A stretch of DNA of 64,000 nucleotides from Symbiodinium natans (lineage: Eukaryota > Sar > Dinophyceae > Suessiales > Symbiodiniaceae), in assembly GCA_905221605.1 (NCBI GenBank), contig CAJNDS010002223.1:506500-570499 (forward strand), read 5' to 3'. The stretch's first letter is position 1. Each line of letters opens with the position of its first letter. The position numbers and the translations under genes were made by a program. The notes below the pieces were generated by a model, which ran no database searches, had not been told where the DNA came from, and saw only the letters and a program-made list of their open reading frames with translations. Below, one piece after another: positions 24,478 through 37,200 of this stretch.

Positions 24478-26960
24478 GTGCCAAGCTTCGAATGACTACA
24501 GGGGTGCTTGCCCTAAACCCTAAACCTTAGATCCTAAACCCTAAATCCTAAACCCTAAACCCTAAACCCTAAACCCCGAATTCGCTGTGTGTTCTACAGG
24601 TGGCACATCAGGAGTTTTCGGTGTGAGATTTTGAGCCGAGCTCAGAACTTGGCTCGTAGTTAGGCTCAGGGAGGAATCCAGGCTTCCATGCGGTAGTCGA
24701 CGTGCGAGTTTTTTGGAGTTCTGGGGGTTTGAGGGTGTTCGGGCAGAAGGGGGGGAGGCGGGATTGCACCCGGCTGAGTCAGCACGTCAGGCTGTGTGGT
24801 TTGCGGCCCAAAACCATCCGAGACCCTACGCTTGCAACGATTTGGACACTCGGAAACCCTTACTAAGAGCCAACGTGCAGCTGTAAGCTCCAAGGTCGAA
24901 CGTTTGGAGTAAGTCACCCTTCGTCTAGTGTTCAGAGAGGTTTAGGGCAAAGTGCTCCATAAAAAAGCGCGAAGCCGAAACCCGAAGCCCACGCGGCGCT
25001 ACGGCTACAAGGCCTTCCCCGTCGCCCTGCCGCCGCTATCGTCTGTTCTGATGCGCTGCGCCATCTCGCTTTGGCTGTTGCAGTGCATCCACCTGGACGC
25101 CAGAAGCGTTCTCTAACACGCCCAAAAAGCACAAGTCCGGCGGAGTCCGAAACACCGTACGGAAGCTAACACACCTGGGTACATCACTCTCCGGTCTCCC
25201 GTACATAATCATTCTCAATTTTTGGTTCGACATTTGACTCGATTCGTGCTCATGATAGCATCCTCGTGGAGCGCTGAGTCTGTGGTCCTGCTTAGTTGGG
25301 TTCCATGAACCCGAACCTCCAAACCCGAACTATCCTGATCCTCGGAGCAGAACACCAGGCCTACACGTCCTAAGCGCCCGAAGCGCCCTACACCAAGACA
25401 CCCCAACACACGCTGCATGTTCGTGGTGCTGCACTGCACGCCTGTCCATACCCAAATTCAAGCAAATGCCCTGTGGGACTTCGAGGCAGTTGACTGTTGG
25501 AGGGCATTGATTGAGTGTATATAGGGATTTAAGGCCCTAAGGCCTTGGCACCTTGGTCTGTATAAGACCTTTTCTTGAACAAGGCCAGGTCCCTTTTTCA
25601 GGAAGCTCACTGTTCACGTCAGCCCGAAACTGCGTCGCTCTAAGTGCAAGTTGAGCCCTTGAGCTTCGAGGTATGCCGGCGTGTGCCCCAATCAGTGTAA
25701 GGCCACTTTCACGATTGAAAAGCATTCCAAAACCTTGGGTTTAGGGTTTAGGGTTTAGGGTTTAGGGTTTAGGGTTGAGGGTTTAGGGTTTAGGGTTTAG
25801 GGTTTACTCCGAGATGACCTGCAAAAAGCATTCCAGGACCGCGTCAAGAGCACTCCCAAGGGGCCCCAAAGCGACCACAGCCTTGCACTTCACAAGAGGA
25901 GAGCATGCGAACCTCCCGTGTCGAAAGCAGGAGCGAAGTCAAGACCCATCCAGGAGCCCCCAAAACGCCCCAAAAAGTGCGCGAACTTTCGGGGCGAGAG
26001 CGATGTGGCGCTCTCCGCAGCCGCCTCAAACTCAAGCAAACCCAATTCCCAAAAGGATGCCATGCAAAGATCGCCATCCTACGGAACCAAAGCCCTCGTC
26101 AGCCTTTGCGATTTCGTGCGGGCAGACGTGTAGTTTTTAGGCTCCCGGGTGAATCATGAATGCTATCCTTGCAAGTTTTGAGTGAGGGGAAGTAGGGTGT
26201 GGGGTTTACGCTTGTGTGTTTCTGGGGCGTAAGACAGTCCGTGCCGAGAAGTGGTAGAACGTGTGGCACGCCTGCTTTCGGCGCTGTCGCGAAGCATCCA
26301 GAGAACCTGAGGCCATGTGAATGTTTTAGGATTTAGGTTTGGGGTTTAGGGTTTAGATGGGCTTAGGGTTTAGATGGGCTTAGGGTTTAGGGTTTAGGGT
26401 TTAGGGTTTAGGGTTTTCGAGTTTAGAGAGGCTCGTGGCTTCCAGGAAGTCTTCGAGCGCTTCGCCCTGTAGTCGTTCGATCTTGTAAACCCTAAACCCT
26501 AAACCCTAAACCCTAAACCCTAAACCCTAATCCTCTACACACTCTGGCTGCAACCTGGCCAAAGCTCTGCTGCTGCTATCAGAGGGTAAACCCTAAACAC
26601 GGACTTCTGGCCAGTAATTCCGGGCCCCGTCTTGGGGAGAATATTCTTCATTGCCATATAGTTCCTCTTCCAATATTGTGTGCATGTCTCAAGAGAGTGA
26701 CGAAGTCGTAGCAAGAGCCAACACAGCTTTTCCTAGCCACATCTTGGATAGCCTGGCATGTCCATCCTTGGTTATTGGGACTTGGACTCGGTATCTTATC
26801 CGCCACACATTGATGCAGTCATTCAAAGCCAAAGGATATAGGCCAGGGAATTCACGAGACTCGGTGTGAGAGTGTGTGTGTGTGAGCAAGCGAGTGAGTG
26901 AGAGCGTGAGAGCGTGCGTGCGTGCGTGAGGGAGAGTGAGTGCAAGCAAGACTGTGGGTG

Positions 26961-27035
26961 TGAGTTCAGTGAGTTCAGTGAGTTCAGTGAGTTCGGTGAG
27001 TTCGGTGAGTTCGGTGAGTTCGGTGAGTTCGGTGA
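26961..27035 (+). repeat. 9-bp tandem repeat GAGTTCRGT
   Basis: About eight copies of GAGTTCAGT or GAGTTCGGT inside a larger GA/GT-rich microsatellite region (26866-27090). Confidence 0.85.
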
Positions 27036-28222
27036 GTCAGTGTGAGAGAGAGAGAGTGTGTGTGTGTGTGTGTGTCTGTGTGTTCCGTGTGTTTTGCTAC
27101 ACTATTATGCGGTAGCTAGGACTTCTATTGTGCACGTGTATGGGTGAAGCATCTGTGAGCCCAGCGAACACGGCCACGCGCCGAGAGCTAATTCGCTGCC
27201 CCTGTCGGCGACTTTTCAGGTGTGGCAAAATTTTTTTTGGGGCAACGTAGTACAATGTAGGAGGGTTCACCGTGCAGAGTCCTTTGTAGCAAAAGGCCGA
27301 GGGCTTGAGGAAATACAACTTCAGCAAGAAACCGCAAGAGACTTATTTTCCTATGAGCTGCGAGGTCAGATCGATCCAAGCCCCAGTGCCTTAGAAGTCA
27401 AACCCTAAACCCTAAACCCTAAACCCTAAACCCTAAACCCTAAACCCTAAACCCTAAACCCTAAACCCTAAAAGCATCACACGAAATCATTTCACAGCTG
27501 GGGTTTGAATTCTGGGCATTGCTCATTGTCGCCTCCTGCTTGAACCTTGCCACGCTAAATTTCTAGGGTTGGAGAAGCTCGACGCTGAAATGTCACGCCT
27601 GGAACTTTAACGAAATGAAGGCAAGCTGCCTGGCGCCTGCAAGTGTCAAGCGTCCTCAGAGCGGCGTTCACAGTGCGAAGAGCGTGCTGCAGACAAAGCT
27701 GGCAGGGCTTCTGTTCGTCAGGCACCGCGAATTCTTTGAGAGGTTCCCCGTTCTACTAACAGTCCTTAATCACAGGGAATATCGAACCCCCTATAATCCT
27801 TATGAAGAACTGCGCGTATAAGAGGGAACATCCCAGCCCATTCTGGTAGAGCAGTTCGCCTTAAACCCTGCTGCCTCAAGCCGAAGTTTGTGGGAGCTAT
27901 GCTAAACCCTTATAAAGCCTTTTTCAGCCCTTAAGCCTTTTCTAAACCCTTATATAAGCCCTAAAGCCTTTTTAAGCCCTTAGGCCGTTTAAGCCTTTAA
28001 CCTCTAAGACTCAAAAGCCTTAAGGCCCTAAACGCCCTAAGTTTTCAAAACCCGAAACCCGGCACCCCAGGCCGCCTCAAGGCTCAGGAAGTTATCGCTG
28101 TCCTGTTCCCTAAGCCCCGCCCGGTTTAGGGTGGTTTGGGGTTTAGGGTTTGGGGTTTAGGGTTTAGGGTTTGAAACTCGGAAGCTTCTGACCGTGTGAA
28201 GATCGCTGCGGCAAATTCGCAG

Positions 28223-28282
28223 GAGACAGTCTACGAAACCATCGGCCAGCGAATTGTAAGGCGCGCGTTTGGGGAGGGCTTC
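28223..28282 (+). CDS. Kinesin exon 1 (found): before the P-loop
   Basis: After TTCGCAG the frame reads ETVYETIGQRIVRRAFGEGF, the helix and strand that directly precede the kinesin P-loop. The 3' border is not resolved: the following GGGTCATT does not join exon 2 in frame, so a tiny exon may lie between. Confidence 0.75.
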
Positions 28283-31200
28283 GGGTCATTTACTTGCAGT
28301 GACGGCTTTGAGAAATTATAGGTTTTTGGGGTTCAGGGGTTTCCAGGCTTTGTTTTGCAATGCTCTTTGTCACAGGGGTGGACTACGCAAGCCCCAAAGG
28401 TTCATGCTGTCAACGCAGCAGAGCCAGCCCGGCTCGGTGTGGCGAACATAGCTGCCTAAAGCCTCATTGCGCACCGGCCGAATGAGACCAAACGCCAAGC
28501 CGCACCTAAGAAACAATTCCCCTCCACCACCCATTCCCAACCGTTCAGTCTGCAACAAGGGAAGCCCCCAAAAGCCCAAGCAGCTCCTGAACGAGGTGCG
28601 CGCTGGATGGCTACAATGTCCCTGTCTTGGAGCCAATGCGGGCACTTCCTACTACAAGCAATAGAAGCTTTATGCCCCAGGGCTTTATTAACCAACACAC
28701 TTGCTGCATTGTATGGATTGATGTCAAATTATAGCTTCTCTGGTAGGTTTAGGTTTCAGGGCATTCCGCAGTGTCGGGTTTCAGGGACGAGGCTGATGGC
28801 CAAAGGGCGTCTAGAAGTCCAGGGCTTTGTTTTGCCCACCAGGTCCTGGGGCGGTCGCTTCAGGGTTTGAAGACTGTCGCATTCGAAGCTGCTGCTTTGG
28901 GGTTCCACAATTAAGGCTTAGGGTTTAGGGTGTGGGGTTTGTTTAGGGCCTAGGGTTTAGGGCTTGGGGCTGAGGGCTGAGGGCTTAATGCTTAGGACTT
29001 AGGGCTGAGGGTTTAGGGTTTAGGGTTTAGGGTTTAGGGTTTAGGTTTTAGGGTTTAGGTTTTAGGGTTTAGGGTTGCTCCCGCCAAGAATCTCAGGCCC
29101 TGGCTTCCTGAAAGGAGGAGCAGCCTGAGTAGACCTAGACTTTGAGAGCTCTGAAGCTGCATGTCTTGAGGACCCTAAGTACGTCTGTGCAAAGGATTTA
29201 GGATTTAGGGTTTAGGGTTTAGGGTTTAGGGTTTAGGCTGGGATGTTCCTTCTTATACTGACAGTCCTCAATAGGGATTAGACAAAGGGGTACTAGAGCC
29301 CCCTATTAAGGACTCTTAGTATAAGGGGGAGCATCCCAAGGCTTTCGGTTGAAATGCAAACTTAGGCCCCCAAACCTGCTGCCGCCGGCCGCCCAGGCCT
29401 GCCTCTTCGCCTATGGCCAGACGGGTGCTGGGAAGACACACACGGCCCTCACCTTAGGATAAGGAGCCTTTGGGGCGGCCTTGAGGTCCATTGGGAGTTA
29501 TGGGAAGTCTCTGACTGTCTGACTGTTCACTCGAAATTTTTTCAACACATCGGACTTTCTGCAGGCTGCGAATAAGAAAGAAGGAGTGACAGAATAGGTT
29601 TTAGCATTACTGAGTGTCCGCAGGCTGCGATCAAGAATGGAAGGAATACAGATAGTACTAACGCAAAAGCGAACTGGGAATAGCCCAAGTGCGAACTCAA
29701 AAACTGTTAGCAAATTTAGAAAAAAGCAAAATTGCAGCATTTGCCTCCGCCCAGGACCACCATCCCACCTCGAACCAAGCCAACGAAGCCATATGTTTTT
29801 TGCACTTTTCCCTTTTGCAATTCAGAAACACGCGGCAAGATACAAAAGAACAAGGTTTGCTGTTGCGAAATTGGATGAAATTGGGGGGGTCACCCCCAAA
29901 CGCAAATCATCCCCCCAAACCTAACAACCGCAGCCTCGAAGACCCCAAAAGAGACCCAACAGCCCCAGCAACCCTAGTCACCCACCCCCTCCCCCCCAAC
30001 CCCAGACCCACCCCCCCCGCCCCCAGACCCAGACCCCCCCCCCCCCCCGCCCGAATGTCCAAGCAACCCGAGGCCAAACCAAACCTTTGAGGCCGAAACA
30101 GCGCCTGTTTGCCCCGTTTCTCCTTCTTGAGACATTTCAACCAAGTTTCCGCTGTGCTTCACAAGTAAGACCTTTCAATCCGAGAAACACTCGTCAAGTG
30201 ACGCACAAAGCTTTATGGTTGCAAATGACGGGGGAGGGGGGGGGTCGGCCGCAGGCCGTATAATCTGAGCCGGGCCTGTGAACAGTCAGAAATGCTGAAA
30301 TCCACGGTGTTCATGCTCTTTATACAGTCAATAACTGGTGGATGAACTGGGTGAAATGGAGAACGCTATTTCACCGGGTAAAAGTAGAACAAGAGAAAGA
30401 AACCCGTGTACAAGACTGAGCATGAGTCATTCCTCGAGACCTGTTCATAATATCCCTCACGTGCAGCATGTCCGAGTTTGTTTCTTTGGTTTCACTTCGC
30501 TCATGCATTCACACGCTTGTAATTATCATGTCAGCGCTTTCGCCCGCTCACTAGACGCCCCATATGAATGTCCGTCTTTAGGGGTTTTTAATGACCAGGA
30601 TATAGATCCGTAGCCCACAACTCCCTATACTTTACTTGTTTTAGATGGGCTTTTCCCCCCGCAACCCACTTGGTAGCGCTGGACTCAGGTCCTCGGCGAT
30701 GTGAACGACCAGGACCGGAAGTGCCTTGGGGCCCCCCGTTGAATCCTGAACCCTCCCTCAGAATCCTCGAGCCCCGAAGCCTCATGCCACATGAAGCAGG
30801 GCTTATATATCTGTTTTTGGTGGGTGTATATAAGGTTCCTGTTTTATATTGGTGAGTGTACATACCGGGTGTCCTTTTGGGGGTACAAGAAATGTATACC
30901 CTACTTCACATACCCTGCTGGAAAGATTCCCTAGCAAGTGTGAGATCTCGAAGCCTCGGGCAGCTGTCTGCGGGGGAGTGGTTCTACAACTGTAATTCAA
31001 ATTAAGGTTGAGGCTGGAGCCCAAAAGCATCATCGAAGCACCGAAGCACGAATGCAGTTGCCTCTTGATCCTTTGCCACTGCCACTGAGCAGTTCCCGAA
31101 TTCTAAAGGCCCATCCTCGAGGACGGACCCGGTTTATGGGAGGGCCTGAACCCGAAGTCCTATCCTGGAAAATGTCGGAGCATCCCCCGCAGCCCACCCT

Positions 31201-34200
31201 CGGTGAACAAAGGGTTTTATGGATGTTGAGGTCGGGCCCAAAGAAAGAGAGTCCCGGAAGCCCCGCTGTCCTGAGCCCTAGGCTCCCTGTACTCTTAACG
31301 CACCTGCCAAAGCCTGCAGTCACCACACCACAGTCCCCAAAATCCTCACGCCACAGCCCTGACCCGCAACCTCAACCCTCAACCCTCAACCCTCAACCCT
31401 AAACCCTAAACCCTCAACCCTAAACTCTAAACCCTAAACCCTAAACCCTCAACCCTAAACCTAAATTCTAAGCTAAATTCTAAGCCCTGAACCCTGAACC
31501 CTGAACCCCAAACCCTAAACCCAAAACCCTAAACCCTCCATTCCGCACCCCCCCCCAAGTGCCAGGAGAAGCGGGGCCTCCTTCCCAGGATCCTCGAGGG
31601 CCTCTTTCGGGAGCTGGCCGGGTGCCCCAGGAAGGTTGCTTGAGCGTGGGCAGCTTCCGGGGTGCGCAGGGCTAAACCCTAAACCCTAAACCCTGAACCC
31701 TGAACCCTAAACCCTGAACCCTAAATCCTAAGTCTTCAAAGGCAGCGGCACGAACGTCTTTCGGCATGTGTGCCACTTAACGACCCTTCAAAGTTAAGAC
31801 CCGTTGGGTTGTCTCAATTTTAAGGCAGCCGGCTGGCGTTCTTGAGGCCCAGGGTTTTTCTCCCACACGTGGTTTTTTCCTGGGCTGGTTTGGTGCTGAG
31901 CACAAGTCTTGGTACGTTACTTCTTTCATCCTCCTTAGACCCTAAACCCTAAACCCTAAACCCTAAACCCTAAACCCTAAACCCTAAACCCTAAACTGTT
32001 GTTTCGGGTCAATGGTTTGCCTACTGCAGAGTGGAAGGCCTCGGGCTTGCTAGAAGCCCAAGGTTCTGAAACCGAGAAGAGACCCCAAGGCTTCTGATGG
32101 AACGCAAACCTTGAGGGTTTAGGGTTTAGGGTTTAGGGTTTAGGGTTTAGGGTTTAGCGTTTAGGGTTTAGGGTTTAGGGTTTAGGGTTTAGGGTTTTTG
32201 TCAACCACGGGGCCCTAGGCAACGCTGCTTCAGCCCTAAGCAAAAGCTCTCCCCAATTCCCTTCAGAGACCCTTCAGCCCTGCCCCTACACCCTAAACCC
32301 TAAATCCTAAACCCTAAACCCCAAACCCTAAACCCTAAACCCTAAACTCTAAACCCTAAACCCTAAACTCTCCAACAAGCTCGCCAAGCCCAGGATGCCG
32401 CCAAGGCCCCGGGGTGGTTTGGGCTCCCTGACCCACTTGACCCCACTGGGGCTTTACGAAAATAGGGGACCCCAGGGTTTAGGGTTTAGGGTTTAGGGTC
32501 TAGGGTTTAGGGTTTAGGGGTAGGATCCCCTTATAGCAAGGTACCCCTAATCTCGGAAACCCCCCTACTGAGCGGCTTTGGATCCGAGGGTAGGTCTTGG
32601 TATGTGAGAGGTCAGGGCCCCCATCAGGATCACTAGCCGCATCCCAGTTAACTGCATGGGACTGTTCGGAGGCACGTCGGAGGGCTTGCATATACTTCCT
32701 ATACTGCCAACGGCTCATGTCATGGACCATCGTTTGTTGCCATGGACGCTTCATTGCTGCCACGCCGGGTGTTTGGCTCTTCGGCCCCCTTGCTCCTACA
32801 GGAACCTCGGGCCCTGTGTGGCAACTCGAAATGCATTCACACAACACGCACAAATCCTATGCTCTTCAAATAAATGGTGCGCTCAACATGGTACAAGGGG
32901 TTGGGGTGTTCCCCTTGTACTAACAGAGGGATTCTAATATGGGGTGCTGTCTAGAAGGGAACTCAAACAGGGCAAGAAGGGGCACCACTTGGGTCGTAGG
33001 GATCATAGTACGGGGTACTATGATCCCTATGAGGGACTGTTCGTATAAGGGGGGAACATCCCAAGTAAGGGGTCTGAAGGCGTCTGAAGCTGCCGGGTCT
33101 CAAGCTGCCATCTGCTCAAGCTGCCTAAGAGTTGTAGAAGATGGGTCAAAGATGTCAAAGGGTTTTGGGTTTTGGGTAGGGTGTTGGTGGGCGTTTTGCT
33201 TGGGAGTGGGTTCAGGATGCCCCCACAACTTTGCAAGGCATGAGCTTTCGTTGCTTTTGAATTTGGATTCTCAACTCTCGCCATCGAAGAGCGTTGGTTC
33301 CTCACAGGGGTCAACACCATCCGAAATCCCCGGCCGTCGGAAGGAGGCAGACTCCAACAAGAAGAGCTCCCTCCAGATTTCGTGCCCCACCTGTCGTGGC
33401 ATCAGAACCTTAAATGCTCCTACAGCAAGTCCCCCTGGCTAGACCCTCTGCTACCAGTAGTAGCCTCTTGCAAAGTCAGCGCCGCTGACGAGTTTTGGGC
33501 TAAGGGCTTTTAACAACTCGCCAGCACCGACATTAACGAAAGCTTGCACTCAACACCAGCACAGAGGTTCACGGCTTAGGGCTTGGGGTTCAAGGTCTTA
33601 GGGCCTGTGGTTCGATCATCCTTCAGATGGCTGCATGGCCATCCCGGCATCCCCAAAACGTTACGCCCCAAGCCCTCAAGACTCAACCCTTAAAAACCCT
33701 GAACTCTAAACCCCGAGCCCTCTGGCTGGAGGTACCTTGAGATTTTCAATGAGCATATCCACGACCTCCTCATTCCGCCCAAGGCTGTTGGGTCGGTTTG
33801 GGGCTGGGGGTTTACAAGGCCAGAGGGGCCCGGCTGAGTCCCGATCTGGCGGACGAAACCAGCTCGAAGTCACTACGAACAGCTGGGGGGTTTCCGAAGT
33901 TAAGGGGGTCTTCTTGGGGTCCTCATGATAAGGGGATCCTACTGTTTGGGACCTATATTAGGGGGTCCCCTATGTTCGTAAACCCCCCAAATATCAAGAC
34001 GGACCAAGCGTCTCAAACTCCTCAGCAGGTCCTTGAGATCAAGTTCACATTCTCTCAGTCTCAAAATGAACCCATATGGTTGGCTGGCTTTCGAGCAGAG
34101 CCACTCGTGCATTGTAGTCGCAGCTGTGGATGGGCTCTCCAGCTCTGGGCGAAGAGTTGGATGAAGAGGGCGCGGATCTTCGGATCTTGAATTCCCTGCC

Positions 34201-37200
34201 TGCGGAACATGCTGCCGAGTGGTGAGTCATCCTTCCTTCCAGAAAATGAGTTTATGAGTTTGCATCTTTTTACATGTGCCTAAACCCACCTGGCGCGGAT
34301 TGGTTTCACACTACCAGTCAACCGACATAAGACATGAACTCGCCAGGCTTCCACTGTACGTATTCATTCACTACGCGCTCAGGACGTTAACATTGTAATT
34401 TGTTGTGAGAAGTTTGCTGATCCATGTGGAAATGTGCCGCGTGCCCATTCGCAAAGCACTTGTCCAGCATTGAAGTTCAAGTAATGTATGTACATGTGTT
34501 TCGGGTCGAGCTTTTAGGATTGGGAGGTGTTTTCCTCCAAAGTGCAGAAAGGAAAGCCACGGATTATGAGAACCCTAAGCCTTGAGCGCCTCCATTTCTG
34601 CCAAAGCCCCCCCCCCAAAAAAAAAAAAACAAGAAAGCAGCCATGGTCCTAAACTCTAAAACCTCAGAATTCCAAGAGCTCCGAAGCCTGACAATCGCGA
34701 CAGGTCGGTGCGCCTCGTGAGGCCTTGCAGGCCCATGCCTAGGGGGATGTTTTCTTTGTTATTAAGTTTGTTTTTTGCCCAGGTGTGTTGTGCCGTGAGT
34801 GTTTTTCAGTTCTTCTCCACCGTAGAAGCGTGGGATGTAGGATAAACTTACTCCGCCCGGGCCACGCAGAGAATCCCCCAGTCAAAAGCCCGAGCCGAGA
34901 GTCCCGCCTGGAGTATCCGGAGTTTCCCCCAGCTCTCGCAGAGAATCCGACCGAGCTGCTCACATGCCGTCCACGCCCATGCTGATAATAATATTTCTCA
35001 AGAAGAAGAGAGTGCGAAGTTGGATGGCTTCGATTCAGGACTCCCTGGGCACCAAGAGCGCATGACCTTAGATGTCTTCAACACCCATGCTTGAAGAGAA
35101 AGAACCCACGCAACAAGAGAAGATCATCTTAGATGCCTTCAGCACCTGTGCTTCGAATCTAGGAAGGTAGAGAAGGTGACTTAGATGCCTTCAGCACAGC
35201 TGCTTGCAATTCAAGTTCCCTGCGCCAAAACGAAGAAGAACCTAGATGCCTTCAACCATGACCTTGGATGCCGGCAGCGCGGATGCTTCCAATGGGTTTA
35301 GGGTTTAGGGTTTAGGGTTTAGGGTTTAGGGTTTAGGGTTTAGGATGTTCCCCAAGCAACAGAGCAGATGACCTTAAATGCTTTTAACACACGTGCTTCG
35401 GACGTTTAGCTTCTGAGCGAAAAGAGAGAAGGTGACCTCAGATGCCGTCAACACAACTGCTTCGAGTTCCAATTCCCCGAGCAAAGAAGATGGCCTTAGA
35501 TGCTTTCAACGCGTGTGCTTCAAATGTAGTAGATTCTCCAAGAAGAAAAGTAGCCTTAGAATCTTAGAAGCCTTCGACGCCTGTGCTTCGAACAATGGCA
35601 ACCCGTAAAGTTTTTGACTAGCCCTGAACCCTAACGTCTTGGAGACGCATTGTTCTGTGACGGCAGTTTGTGGCCTGGGCTTCCCTAAACCCTAAACCCT
35701 AAGCCCTAAACCCTAAACCCTTCTTGCCGCACCGTGCCGATGGCGTTGCAGCCCGAAGAGACCTGAAAGCTCTCCGCAGTTCGGCTTTTAGGTCCGCAAC
35801 AAGGTACCCCCTAATTCTGGAACCCCCCCCCCCCCCCCAAAAAAATCAAGCAGCACCCTCCCCAGCCGAAGCTTGCCCGAAACCATTTCCGCACCCAGGT
35901 TTGGGGTTGTGTTGGGATGGTGCTGCTCGCCTGAAGGTCCGCTATCACCCGACCCTCGGCGTGGTCGAGCCGCGCACGTTTAGTTCAGCAGCTAGAGCAG
36001 GCTTTTGCAGAACCCTAAGCCCCTGAACCCAAACCCTAAGCCCATGTGGGCCTTGAACCAACCAGATCTTCTTCGCATCGTCGCAGCTGCAGCAACACTT
36101 CTCGATGCCTGCTGTCCTTGACCCTCAAACTTAAAAAAGGGGCACATCATAAATCGGGGTCGGATTAATTTGCAATAATATTCCCCTATGGCCCCTATAC
36201 AATCATCGTAGAAAACCCCCATTCTAATAACTAAGGACCCTATAGTAATTCAGACCAACAACCCATCTCAATTCTGAAACCAGCGTGCTCAGACTTTTGG
36301 CTCCAAAACTTTGGGGGAAAACTGCCTTGTTTTGCGGCTTGGGGTCTAGGGGTTTGTCACTTGAACATGTGATTCAAAAGGATGCTGGGCTTACGACTTC
36401 CGTGTAAACACTGTGTCGCAATCCCTTTCGGGTACATAGCTTGGGAGGCATGGTCACTACTTTTGAAACTTGGGGTTTCGTCTCTGCGGGTCCTTGGCAG
36501 ACCTTTGTCGTCTTGGAAAGCCAGCAAGCCAGATGATTCAAACCAAGTGCTTCCAGGAAGAGGATCCCTAAGGCCACTTGCCCTAGCCGGCCCGACTAGC
36601 ACGCCTTTGTTGCTGCACCCAAAGCCTTAAACCCCGGGATAGCTACTTTCGATCCACAAGGAAATTCGAAGTTAGCAACAGAGAGCCCGTGTCTTTCTCA
36701 AGTCGCCAGACTTCTTTCCCGCAGCCAGCAAGTCTAACTCCCACGCTTGAACCTCGACCTCTCAAAAGGGTCCTCAGCTCCAAATTCCTGTCCAGACTTC
36801 TAGTTATGGTGGTTTTCGAAATTAGGGGGTCCCTTCTTGGGTCCGTACTACAAGGGAATCCTAGTATTTGGGGATCTATATTCAGGGTCCCGTATCTTCG
36901 TAAACCCAAATAGACTCAAGCAAGGTTCAAGGCGCAAGGGTCGGCCCATGTTCGTGTTCCTCGTCAGCATCCGCAGCATGCCTGGCAGATGATCAACGAC
37001 CTCACGCAGTCATCCGCATCGAACATTGATGAGGCGTGGCTTTCAAGAAGCCCGACCCGTAAACCCTAAGAGTGGGTTTAGGGCAAGTAGGGTTTGGGAT
37101 CTTGAGTCACAAGTTGCAGTAGGTTCAGGGTTTAGGGTTTAGGGTTTAAGGTTTAGGGCAGTTAGTTCCCTTTGGGCTTGGGGTTGTTGTCAAGCTCGAG

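Larger units (their letters stand above)
22331..28222. other. Host spacer before the kinesin exons
   Basis: TA dinucleotide runs (22390-22600, 22815-22855), a GT/GA microsatellite region (26866-27090) and telomere-like tracts at about 24510-24575, 25737-25806, 26376-26530 and 27402-27472. Two exon-like pieces are listed separately. No complete gene is visible, and the short open frames on both strands look random. Confidence 0.5.

Noticed and set aside
25718-25836. AAAAGCATTCCA on both sides of the tract at 25.74 kb
   Set aside because: The right copy lies 17 bp past the tract end and the left copy 7 bp before it; suggestive only.
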